A stretch of 14,175 nt of DNA from an uncultured Bacilli bacterium (lineage in GTDB: Bacteria > Bacillota_I > Bacilli_A > RF39 > UBA660): positions 1-14,175 of the forward strand of contig CALVTA010000027.1 of the NCBI GenBank assembly GCA_944359735.1. The letters are read 5' to 3'. Each line of letters begins with the position of its first letter. Position 1 is the stretch's first letter. Positions 1 through 5,319 of this stretch are shown piece after piece. Below the pieces are notes generated by a model that did not search any database, was not told where the DNA came from, and saw only the letters and a program-made list of their open reading frames with translations. A program made the translations under genes and the position numbers.

Positions 1-72
1 CCCTAACACTTCGTCGATACCTACGCGTGTAGTGGACTTGCACCACCTAGCGATATGCCATGCACGGCACAC
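1..72 (-). mobile_element. Group II intron, 5' end (partial, runs off the window)
   Basis: Read on the minus strand, the segment starts at 72 with GTGTGCC, matching the group II 5' consensus GUGYG. It continues with a GC-rich domain I beginning that is unlike the AT-rich surroundings. The order of elements resembles bacterial class C introns as I remember the Oceanobacillus iheyensis one: GTGTGCC, a short GCATGGC stretch, GGTGGTGCAAGTCCAC, then GAAGTGTTAG. The rest of the intron, including any reverse transcriptase gene, lies outside the window. The insertion point is directly behind a Rho-independent terminator, the usual target of class C introns. Group II identity is fairly firm; the class is tentative. 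Confidence 0.78.
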
Positions 73-73
73 A

Positions 74-97
74 ACTAAAACAAGACTAAAGTCCTGT
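74..97 (-). terminator. Rho-independent terminator of the thioredoxin-like gene
   Basis: On the minus strand, the arms CAGGAC and GTCTTG (plus-strand 91-96 and 81-86, one G-U pair, extendable by one A-U pair) enclose a TTTA loop and are followed by TTTTAGTT. The TAG stop of the upstream gene (86-88) lies inside the hairpin. The intron begins two bases after the T tract. Confidence 0.7.
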
Positions 98-601
98 CTC
101 ATTAACATCTAAAAAGTTTAAAGCTTCGCCCCTTGTTAAAACTGCTCCATTAAGTCCATCCTCTACATCAGTAACCTTACCTTCTGTAAATTTAATTAAA
201 CACGGAGTTCTTTCAAAAGTAAAATCACTTCCTCCGAATTTATTAAGCAAATCTTTTATATAAATATTCTTATCATTAACATCTTCTAAATTTACATAAG
301 TTAAATCCTGATAAAGATTTTTCTCTAAATCAGATTTTATGCTTTCCTCAAAATCTCTACAATCATTATCACTAGCTGTACACAAATATAGAATTGATGA
401 TGGATTTTCCGTCAGATAATGTTCAACTTCATCAGGAGTTATTTCAGAAACTACATCCTGTAATACTGGTATTTCTCTTTGGTAATCTTTATAAGTATTA
501 TACCAACTAGCTAAATACAAAACTAAAACAATTACAACAATATATATAGCTATCAAAATCATATAATTATGTTTTTGTTTTTTTCTATTTTTCAATCTCA
601 T
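86..601 (-). CDS. Membrane-anchored thioredoxin-fold-like protein, no CxxC
   Basis: A 171-residue protein. Residues 1-13 are basic, residues 14-32 form one hydrophobic membrane segment, and the rest should face outside. The soluble part has a thioredoxin-like order: a beta strand ending in LYLC at about residues 71-74, a helix, then RTPCLIKF at about 131-138, where TP resembles the cis-proline turn before a beta strand. The canonical CxxC is absent; instead two cysteines (C74 and C81) are six residues apart and a third (C134) follows the cis-Pro. It is probably not a standard disulphide oxidoreductase, although a C74/C81 pair could still be redox active. I chose the ATG at 601 over the GTG at 604. 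The only Shine-Dalgarno-like stretch (AGAGGTG) is unusually close to either start. The gene has its own promoter and terminator, so it looks monocistronic. The substrate is unknown. Confidence 0.7.
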   Translation of the reverse strand: MRLKNRKKQKHNYMILIAIYIVVIVLVLYLASWYNTYKDYQREIPVLQDVVSEITPDEVEHYLTENPSSILYLCTASDNDCRDFEESIKSDLEKNLYQDLTYVNLEDVNDKNIYIKDLLNKFGGSDFTFERTPCLIKFTEGKVTDVEDGLNGAVLTRGEALNFLDVNETGL

Positions 602-619
602 CACCTCTAACTTATTTCA

Positions 620-648
620 ATTGTAACACAAACTTAACATTTTGAAAA
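620..648 (-). promoter_or_regulatory. Sigma-A-type promoter of the thioredoxin-like gene
   Basis: The -35 box TTTTCA (643-648) and -10 box TACAAT (620-625) are separated by exactly 17 bases, and the -10 is preceded by TGT, an extended -10 feature. The transcript would start near 613 and have a leader of about 12 bases. Confidence 0.6.
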
Positions 649-742
649 TAATAGTTTACAAATTTAACATATAATTTTAGACACAAAACCATCCCTATCA
701 TAATTATACACATAAACTATCTATAAAGGAGGAGATAAGTCT

Positions 743-940
743 ATGTATAATAATAGACCTATTTATCAAAACAATAATAGAAATGGCTTTATTCCCCTAA
801 TTATAGGTGGTGTCATAGGATATGGAATCGGTAGTAATAACAGACCTAACTATTATCCAATATATAGTCCTATATCTATCTATCCAGTATACCAACAGCT
901 ACCATACTATTTTTATACACCACCATATAGAAAGAGATAA
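743..940 (+). CDS. Small Asn/Tyr/Pro-rich protein with a glycine-rich hydrophobic segment
   Basis: A 65-residue protein preceded by a very strong Shine-Dalgarno site (AAAGGAGGAG, 9 bases before ATG), the best in the window. Residues 1-15 are Asn/Arg/Tyr rich. Residues about 16-30 form a short hydrophobic Gly-rich stretch (FIPLIIGGVIGYGIG), resembling a glycine-zipper membrane or aggregation segment. The remainder is rich in Pro and Tyr with a basic end (RKR). It is the only convincing plus-strand protein gene. It converges on greA and shares a hairpin with it, its stop codon lying inside the stem. Similar Gly/Tyr/Pro small proteins are widespread in Bacillota and usually uncharacterised. A surface or coat role would be a guess. 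I see no convincing promoter between 649 and 742. Confidence 0.75.
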   Translation: MYNNRPIYQNNNRNGFIPLIIGGVIGYGIGSNNRPNYYPIYSPISIYPVYQQLPYYFYTPPYRKR

Positions 941-963
941 GATTCTATCAAAATCTTATCTCT
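933..963. terminator. Shared terminator hairpin between convergent genes
   Basis: A perfect 12-bp stem: AGAGATAAGATT (933-944) pairs with AATCTTATCTCT (952-963) around a 7-base loop. On the minus strand, after greA, it is followed by TTTCT; on the plus strand it is followed by TATAATAA. It starts ten bases after the greA stop and contains the TAA stop of the plus-strand gene. It probably works in both directions despite weak T tracts. Confidence 0.65.
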
Positions 964-972
964 TATAATAAT

Positions 973-1446
973 CTATTTAATATCAGTTATTTCAACTTCA
1001 TAACTTCCATTAGGACTTTCAACAGTAATAATATCTCCTACTTTATGATTAAGTAAAGCCTTAGCAATGGGACTTTCATTTGAAATTCTTCCTTCGAAAG
1101 GATCTGCTTCTTGACTACCCACAATTTTGTATTCATCAAAATCATCAGGATCATCAACATATTTAATAGCAACAGTACTACCAAGTCCTACAACATCTTT
1201 TGGAATATCTTTAATAATCTCTACATTTTCAAGCATTTTTTCAATAGTTTTAATTCTACCTTCAATTTGTGCTTGTTCATTTTTTGCAGCATCATAGTCA
1301 GCATTTTCAGATAAATCTCCTAAACTACGAGCTTCTTTAATAGCCTCTATATTAGCAGGTCTTTTTTCATTTATTAATTCACTTAATTCATTTTTCAAAT
1401 CATTAAGTCCCTCTTCTGTTAAATAAACTACTTTTTTATTTCCCAT
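973..1446 (-). CDS. greA: Transcription elongation factor GreA
   Basis: A 157-residue protein, the normal GreA length. GreA binds the RNA polymerase secondary channel and stimulates cleavage of backtracked transcripts. The N-terminal coiled coil (about residues 8-75) carries the tip motif GDLSENADYDAA (43-54) with the acidic residues D44 and E47 that hold the catalytic Mg2+. The C-terminal FKBP-like domain ends with SPIAKALLNHKVGD and a VEITDI strand. I chose ATG at 1446 instead of the in-frame GTG at 1455, because GAGG lies 8 bases before the ATG and the protein then begins MGNKKVVYLT, as in relatives. The gene has its own promoter at 1507-1535 and a hairpin-containing leader. The family assignment is secure. 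Confidence 0.97.
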   Translation of the reverse strand: MGNKKVVYLTEEGLNDLKNELSELINEKRPANIEAIKEARSLGDLSENADYDAAKNEQAQIEGRIKTIEKMLENVEIIKDIPKDVVGLGSTVAIKYVDDPDDFDEYKIVGSQEADPFEGRISNESPIAKALLNHKVGDIITVESPNGSYEVEITDIK

Positions 1447-1474
1447 TATAATCACCTCAAAATATAATAATATA

Positions 1475-1492
1475 GGCTAGGACTCCCTAACC
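1475..1492 (-). promoter_or_regulatory. Hairpin in the greA leader
   Basis: On the minus strand, GGTTAGG and CCTAGCC form a 7-bp stem (one G-U pair) around GAGT, roughly 8 bases after the predicted transcript start and 28 bases before the ATG. The following bases are A/T rich (TATATTATTATATTTT) but not a true U tract. It could stabilise the 5' end or act as a weak attenuator. Function is inferred only from position. Confidence 0.45.
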
Positions 1493-1506
1493 ATAATACG
1501 AGTAAA

Positions 1507-1535
1507 ATTTTAGCATAATTTTAGAAAAAATTCAA
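1507..1535 (-). promoter_or_regulatory. Sigma-A promoter of greA
   Basis: The -35 box TTGAAT (1530-1535) and -10 box TAAAAT (1507-1512) are separated by 17 bases. The -10 is preceded by TGC, giving an extended -10. The transcript should begin near 1500. The remaining bases up to 1681 are T/A-rich and show nothing else I can support. Confidence 0.7.
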
Positions 1536-1681
1536 GTTTTTTTTTCAAGAATTTGTATTCTAGATATAATATGCTTTACATAGTGAATTGATACTAAGAA
1601 TTTATTATCCATTCTATTATTATTTTTTTTATAGCAAAATATTCATTTTTCTCAAATTGCATATTACAAATACAATATTTT

Positions 1682-2262
1682 TTATTGGCAATATGAGAAC
1701 AAAAAAATACACTCATCTAAATTAAAACAGTCTTGAATAAATAAAGAATTACTAATTTTATTAGAACAAATAACACTATAACAATTACTACAATTACTAG
1801 AATCATCTACTCTAATTGAAAAAGTACAACTACCACTTCTTTGTGATGCTAATAAATATTCACTTTTACCACAGCCATCACAAAATACTATATTTTTTGA
1901 ATTAGCGCAATTAGAGGAATTATAAACATAACTAGAATCATAAATAGTATCACTTTTAGAAACATAAGTAGAATTATAACATCTATTAGTAGTTATTGTA
2001 TTAATACCCTCCCATGTCTCTATAATTTCATCTAAACTTTTAAAGTTCTTTTTTTCTAACATAAAGCCCTTAGTACTATCAACTAGTTCCATATTATCTT
2101 TAGTAATAAAAAATTTAGCATTATCAAAATCCGTATAAGCCTCTTCCTGTGTCTTACTATCACATACTTTTCTAAGATTTCCTCTAAAGTACTACTATTA
2201 TTAATTAAAAACACAGCCTTAAAAATCTTATCTATTATTATCAAAGCATCTTCATCATTCAT
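1682..2262 (-). pseudogene. Ser/Asn/Cys-rich hexapeptide-periodic protein, frameshifted
   Basis: The reading frame opens with ATG at 2262, overlapping the stop of the upstream ATPase as ATGA. It runs MNDEDALIIIDKIFKAVF... to LEEILEK, then becomes meaningless. The frame one base back continues VCDSKTQEEAYTDFDNAKFF and runs unbroken to TAA at 1682. The switch falls at the GAAAAG run (plus-strand 2167-2172); one extra A would restore a protein of about 193 residues. The second half (from about NRCYNS) has a six-residue rhythm of the type x-N/D-S-x-x-hydrophobic, as in NSTYVS, DSSYVY, NSSNCA, with many cysteines. This suggests a solenoid or beta-helix repeat. No catalytic motif is visible and I do not recognise the family. 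The break may be real decay, a sequencing error in the run, or -1 frameshifting at A-AAG. If only the downstream open frame is used, its first ATG is at 2092. Confidence 0.6.
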
Positions 2263-3899
2263 ACTTTATCACCCTGTCTTTTTCTACTATTAGATAAAGA
2301 TATTAATATATACTTTAATTTTTTATTTGTATAATTAGATAAATTTAACTTAACATCATTAGAAATATTTTTTATTTTAGTAAGAACTTTAACCTTATCT
2401 CTAAGTAAAGGAACTGCTTCAAAATCAGTAGTCTTAGCTTTAACTACGGGCAAAATCTTTCCATCTTTACTAACTCTTACTACTACTTCCCTATTATTTA
2501 ATCCTGTAAATAAATTTATTTTATCATCTTCTGTAGTGGTTTTAGCAAACTTAACATCTAAAACATCTTTTAAAAGAAGAGCATCATCCCTTGATATTCT
2601 AAAAACATAATAATTTATAACATTAGCAAAAATAGATTCCTGTAATTTTTTACTAATCTGGCCAAAATACTGTTCAGCAAGCACTAAAGAAATACCAAAC
2701 TTTCTAGCTTCTGATAGTAGTCTTTCCATAATAGGATTTTCTAGTAAAGCTACTTCATCGACAACTAAAAGCAATTTTTTATTTATTTTATTTTCAATAG
2801 CCGCTTCTAATATTTCTTCCATTACTAAAGAAGAAATAGTTTTAACAATCCTATCACCTAAAATACTTCTATCTAATGAAAATATTGTTAAATCATTCCC
2901 ACTAACTGCATCAATTACACTTTCATCAAACTTATCAAAAGTAGAAAACACTAGCATCTCATCAATAAAACCAATCAAAGGCGATATACTTTCATTATAA
3001 TAGTTAGTCTTTAAATCATTAAATTCGGTTAAGAAAAAAGATATAACTGTATCATTTAAATAAGGTATTAATTCTTTTACTAAATTATTCCTATATTCTA
3101 AATCTAATAAAACCTTTCTAATATTAGAAAAAGAAAAATCCTGTTTAGTTAATAATAAATAGATAGTATAACGTAAGACTCTTTCTAATTTTAAATTATA
3201 TCCGTCTTTCATTAAATTTTTAAATACTGAGATCATTAATTCGCTTTTTATCACAATATCAGTATTTCCTGATATAAACAAATCAACTTTATCATTTAAA
3301 AAGTCAATAACTCTTGTCTTACTTAACCCTCCTAAATCATCTTGCAAAGAAGCATGAGGATCAATTATAACAACTTTATAATCATCATTATTATTAACCA
3401 TTATATTTTTTACTAAAAGACTAATGAGTTTAGATTTCCCACTACCACTACTCCCTATTATCAAAGAGTGTTTAAAAAAATCATAATCTTTATAATTTAG
3501 AAACAACTCTCCCCTTAAATATAGAAAAGGATCTACACAAAATATTCCCTTATTATCACTTGTTAAAAGTGGTAATATTTTTTCTAAATTTAAATATTTA
3601 TTTTTCTTTTCATAAGAAAATCTTTTATTATTACTAAAATCAACACTAAGTATATAAGTAGGTCTTGCCATCAAAAACCTTCTTCTTATATAATCATTAT
3701 TATTCTTAAAAAACAAATAAGTCTTAAATAATCTCTTATTACCTATTCCCCTTATATTTATAATAATATATTTAAGCTCTCTATCATGTTTTAATTTACT
3801 AATATCAAAAAGCCCTACAGCATTTTTATCTACATCTAAAACAATAGGTTTACATTTTTCATAATCGATCACTATATTGACATTACTATCTTTTATCAA
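2259..3899 (-). CDS. HerA/VirD4-like AAA+ ATPase (conjugation-type DNA pump family)
   Basis: A 546-residue P-loop ATPase. An N-terminal beta-rich region (about residues 1-110) precedes the motor. The motor has Walker A GSSGSGKS (149-156), a strand with VVIIDPHASLQ (about 176-186) typical of HerA/DUF87 proteins, Walker B LLLVVDE (376-382), then SEARKFGISLVLAEQ (396-410), whose Gln is the sensor seen in HerA, TrwB and VirB4 relatives. RISRDDA (434-440) may hold the arginine finger. There is no membrane segment, so it is probably a cytosolic hexameric DNA translocase or coupling-like protein. The start codon is TTG and overlaps the preceding TGA as TTGA, with a poor Shine-Dalgarno site. One extra T in the T5 run at 3898-3902 would join it in frame to the 66-residue gene upstream, so the true protein is probably about 612 residues. 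The downstream gene overlaps by ATGA. The exact role (conjugation remnant, phage-like or defence) is not settled by sequence. Confidence 0.8.
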   Translation of the reverse strand: MIKDSNVNIVIDYEKCKPIVLDVDKNAVGLFDISKLKHDRELKYIIINIRGIGNKRLFKTYLFFKNNNDYIRRRFLMARPTYILSVDFSNNKRFSYEKKNKYLNLEKILPLLTSDNKGIFCVDPFLYLRGELFLNYKDYDFFKHSLIIGSSGSGKSKLISLLVKNIMVNNNDDYKVVIIDPHASLQDDLGGLSKTRVIDFLNDKVDLFISGNTDIVIKSELMISVFKNLMKDGYNLKLERVLRYTIYLLLTKQDFSFSNIRKVLLDLEYRNNLVKELIPYLNDTVISFFLTEFNDLKTNYYNESISPLIGFIDEMLVFSTFDKFDESVIDAVSGNDLTIFSLDRSILGDRIVKTISSLVMEEILEAAIENKINKKLLLVVDEVALLENPIMERLLSEARKFGISLVLAEQYFGQISKKLQESIFANVINYYVFRISRDDALLLKDVLDVKFAKTTTEDDKINLFTGLNNREVVVRVSKDGKILPVVKAKTTDFEAVPLLRDKVKVLTKIKNISNDVKLNLSNYTNKKLKYILISLSNSRKRQGDKV

Positions 3900-4096
3900 A
3901 AATCATCCATAGAATTTATTGTTGGAGGAACTCTATATTTAGTAACTAAATAATATTTTAATTTATTATTAAATATTTCTACAACTATTTTAAAATTTCT
4001 AAGATACCCATTATATTTACATACATAGTTTATTAGTTCCTGCCAAGATTCTTTAGAAACATTATCTTTATTTAAATATATAGATTGTACTACCAT
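3896..4096 (-). CDS. 66-residue protein, probably the severed N-terminus of the adjacent ATPase
   Basis: The product is 66 residues, MVVQSIYLNK to SMDDF, an alpha/beta-looking soluble piece with no Cys cluster or membrane segment. The ATG at 4096 is chosen because AGGGGAG lies 6 bases upstream; the frame is open up to 4150 but those residues have no ribosome site. The end reads GAT GAT TTT TGA. Adding one T would give DDFLIKD and run straight into the ATPase. The ATPase on its own lacks a good start, so the two frames together look like one gene. Alternatives are a genuine small partner translationally coupled through TTGA, or -1 slippage on U-UUU before UGA. Confidence 0.65.
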   Translation of the reverse strand: MVVQSIYLNKDNVSKESWQELINYVCKYNGYLRNFKIVVEIFNNKLKYYLVTKYRVPPTINSMDDF

Positions 4097-4138
4097 ATTA
4101 AACTCCCCTTTAGTGAAGTTTAACATAAAACTAAAGAA

Positions 4139-4176
4139 AAAAACTGACATTTATGTTTTATATTTTGTCAGTTTTT
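4139..4176. terminator. Bidirectional terminator separating the small-peptide locus from the ATPase module
   Basis: A perfect 11-bp stem: AAAAACTGACA (4139-4149) with TGTCAGTTTTT (4166-4176) around a 16-base loop. On the minus strand seven T residues follow the stem's base (A run 4137-4143), making it a strong 3' end for the hydrophobic-peptide mRNA. On the plus strand the T tract is part of the stem. Confidence 0.75.
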
Positions 4177-4200
4177 AGTCTATTAATTTATCAAAAAATA

Positions 4201-4209
4201 TGATACAAT
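4201..4209 (+). promoter_or_regulatory. Extended -10 promoter for a plus-strand antisense RNA
   Basis: TG-A-TACAAT is an extended -10 element (TG 4201-4202, TACAAT 4204-4209). The -35 region (about 4181-4186, TATTAA) is poor, as is common with extended -10 promoters. Transcription would start near 4216 and run toward the peptide gene. No protein gene follows on this strand. Confidence 0.5.
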
Positions 4210-4215
4210 ACATGT

Positions 4216-4318
4216 ATGAAGAAATTCTTCATATAATAAAAAGAATACATCTGCTAGTTAGATGCTTTCTTAAATTTTTGTTGGTGCATCTAATTCATTT
4301 GAATTAGATGCTTTTCTA
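4216..4318 (+). ncRNA. Candidate antisense (antitoxin-like) RNA
   Basis: Bounded by the plus-strand promoter at 4201-4209 and the hairpin plus TTTTCT at 4286-4316. The RNA of about 100 bases has no plausible reading frame with a ribosome site. It starts with a near-perfect palindrome (4215-4233), then carries one arm of the long inverted repeat (4243-4270), then the terminator-like hairpin, and stops at the stop codon of the opposing 26-residue gene. It is therefore fully complementary to that gene's 3' UTR. Its GCATCTAAT (4286-4294) is also complementary to the ATTAGATGC in the peptide mRNA leader (4427-4435 on the plus strand reads GCATCTAAT). This layout is that of an antitoxin RNA in type I systems. 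There is no transcript evidence here. Confidence 0.5.
4286..4316 (+). terminator. Perfect palindrome acting as plus-strand terminator
   Basis: GCATCTAATTCA (4286-4297) and TGAATTAGATGC (4300-4311) are perfect complements with only two bases between them, followed on the plus strand by TTTTCT. On the minus strand it lies 4 bases after the stop codon of the 26-residue gene and has no T tract, so it should terminate only plus-strand RNA and fold in the 3' UTR of the opposing mRNA. Confidence 0.6.
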
Positions 4319-4396
4319 TTGCAATAATAACATTATATATATTATGCCAAATAGAAGGAGTATTATTAATACCAAGTATAATTCTCTTTTTGTCAT
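4316..4396 (-). CDS. 26-residue hydrophobic membrane peptide, type I toxin candidate
   Basis: ATG at 4396 to TAG at 4316-4318 encodes a short charged N-terminus (MTKRE), then about 20 almost entirely hydrophobic residues (LYLVLIILLLFGIIYI followed by MLLLQ), forming one membrane span. A strong Shine-Dalgarno site AGGAG lies 9 bases upstream but within a perfect hairpin (4406-4423). An extended -10 promoter sits just beyond the leader. Size and hydrophobicity match membrane-disrupting toxins of type I systems (Fst, TxpA, BsrG-like or holin-like peptides in Bacillota), but I cannot assign it to any named family. The convergent RNA overlapping its 3' UTR supports the toxin reading. Alternatives are a leader peptide or a small membrane regulator. 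The gene is too short for ordinary gene finders. Confidence 0.55.
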   Translation of the reverse strand: MTKRELYLVLIILLLFGIIYIMLLLQ

Positions 4397-4405
4397 ATAC
4401 TACCA

Positions 4406-4423
4406 CTCCTTTCTAAAAAGGAG
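4406..4423 (-). promoter_or_regulatory. Hairpin sequestering the ribosome binding site of the 26-residue peptide
   Basis: On the minus strand, CTCCTTT and AAAGGAG form a perfect 7-bp stem around TTAG. The 3' arm contains the only Shine-Dalgarno site of the peptide gene. The base of its 5' arm overlaps the inner end of the long inverted-repeat arm (4422-4423), so pairing of that arm elsewhere in the RNA could compete with or relieve the block. Confidence 0.65.
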
Positions 4424-4458
4424 AAAGCATCTAATCGCATGCAAATGTATTCATATCT

Positions 4459-4467
4459 AGTATAACA
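4459..4467 (-). promoter_or_regulatory. Extended -10 promoter of the 26-residue peptide gene
   Basis: On the minus strand, TG-T-TATACT (TATACT 4459-4464) is a good extended -10; the -35 (around 4482-4487) is poor. The start would be at about 4452-4453, exactly where the inverted-repeat arm begins. Confidence 0.55.
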
Positions 4468-4501
4468 TTATTTTTGTATCTTACATAAAACGAGTTTTCG
4501 T

Positions 4502-4528
4502 AAAAAAAGACTAGTACAATTACTAGCC
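4502..4528 (-). terminator. Strong terminator of the superoxide reductase-AraC operon
   Basis: On the minus strand, GGCTAGTA and TACTAGTC pair (8 bp, one G-U) around ATTG and are followed by seven T residues. The TAG stop of the AraC-family gene (4523-4525) lies within the stem. Confidence 0.85.
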
Positions 4529-5317
4529 CTCAATTGGTATTAAAAATTCTGTTATATCATCATGATAATATTCAAGTTCTGGTATTGGTCTAATATTATA
4601 TTGCAAATTTAAAAACATAGTTTTATAAAACTTTTGACTTATTCTTCTAATTTCAGGAGCTTCTTGCGAATTAATAATAAATACAATACATTTACTTTTA
4701 GGAATTATATACTTAGAAAGTCCTAGTAGCTTTTTCTTATATAAACACCAATATTCATAATTACAACTTTTATATCTATCTTCATATTTAACCATACCAT
4801 AATCAGGATATTCTTTAAATTTTTGTTTACATTCATCAAAAAAATTAGGAGCATCATCTTTAATTTTATCATCAGTTGTCTTTATACCCATACCGTATAA
4901 AACAAATTCATCTAAAGATACAATATTATAAGTTAACTCTTCACTATCATTCAATTCCTCTTTAAAGACAATTTTAGGAAAAGTTTTAATCCCTTCTGCT
5001 AACTTTTTCGCTTGACTAGGCCTAACTCCATAAAAATTATAAAAAGCTCTTGAAAATGAAATAGGATTTTCATATTTATATTTAATAGCAACATCAATTA
5101 CTTTTTCGTTCTTTACTGTTAAATCATAAAAAGATAAAGAAAGTCTTCTTTTTCTAATATATTCAGAAATTGTATTATTACATAGCAAACTAAAAAGCTT
5201 TTTAGCAGTATAAACATTTACTCCTAAAATAGCAGCAATATGATCATAACTAATATCTTCTTCTAAATTATCTTCTATATAATCTATTACTTTATTTAAT
5301 TCATGATAAATATTCAT
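4523..5317 (-). CDS. AraC-family transcriptional regulator with GyrI-like effector domain
   Basis: A 264-residue protein of the Rob type. The N-terminal DNA-binding domain (about 5-105) has two helix-turn-helix units: ISYDHIAAILGVNVYTAKKL (about 22-41) and the AraC signature around PISFSRAFYNFYGVRPSQAKK (about 85-105). The C-terminal half (about 128-262) resembles the GyrI-like/AraC effector-binding domain, which binds small hydrophobic or cationic ligands. It ends with the short EFLIPI strand often seen in that fold. The ATG is 2 bases after the superoxide reductase stop and has no clear ribosome site of its own, so translation is probably coupled. The context suggests it reports or responds to oxidative or chemical stress and may control the shared promoter at 5716-5744; this is inference. 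Confidence 0.9.
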   Translation of the reverse strand: MNIYHELNKVIDYIEDNLEEDISYDHIAAILGVNVYTAKKLFSLLCNNTISEYIRKRRLSLSFYDLTVKNEKVIDVAIKYKYENPISFSRAFYNFYGVRPSQAKKLAEGIKTFPKIVFKEELNDSEELTYNIVSLDEFVLYGMGIKTTDDKIKDDAPNFFDECKQKFKEYPDYGMVKYEDRYKSCNYEYWCLYKKKLLGLSKYIIPKSKCIVFIINSQEAPEIRRISQKFYKTMFLNLQYNIRPIPELEYYHDDITEFLIPIEG

Positions 5318-5319
5318 AA

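Larger units (their letters stand above)
4243..4452. repeat. 210-base structure bounded by imperfect inverted repeats
   Basis: The left arm 4243-4270 (GAATACATCTG...AGATGCTTTCT) matches the reverse complement of the right arm 4422-4452 except for a central 3-base insertion and a few changes. The shared parts are GAATACAT and TTAGATGCTTTCT. The right arm's outer edge coincides with the predicted mRNA start of the enclosed minus-strand peptide gene, so the arms would pair the 5' and 3' regions of that mRNA. A miniature transposable element with these as terminal repeats is an alternative, but I see no convincing target-site duplication. Confidence 0.75.

Noticed and set aside
1111..1314. Plus-strand open frame of 67 codons
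   Set aside because: It lies entirely antisense to the well-supported greA, has a low-complexity Asn/Phe/Ile composition and no Shine-Dalgarno site.
2259..4096. UGA read as tryptophan (mycoplasma code)
   Set aside because: Reading through UGA at 3896-3898 would continue in a frame that stops at once (TAA), whereas the sense lies in the -1 frame. Elsewhere Trp is TGG and UGA acts as a stop.
4108..4136. Inverted repeat CTTTAGT...ACTAAAG upstream of the 66-residue gene
   Set aside because: Seven-bp arms with a 15-base spacer in very AT-rich DNA; too likely by chance to call an operator.
4243..4452. Miniature inverted-repeat transposable element (MITE)
   Set aside because: The terminal repeats fit, but I find no target-site duplication. 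The arm edge coincides with a predicted transcription start and the interior has a gene-like layout, so a regulatory RNA structure explains more.
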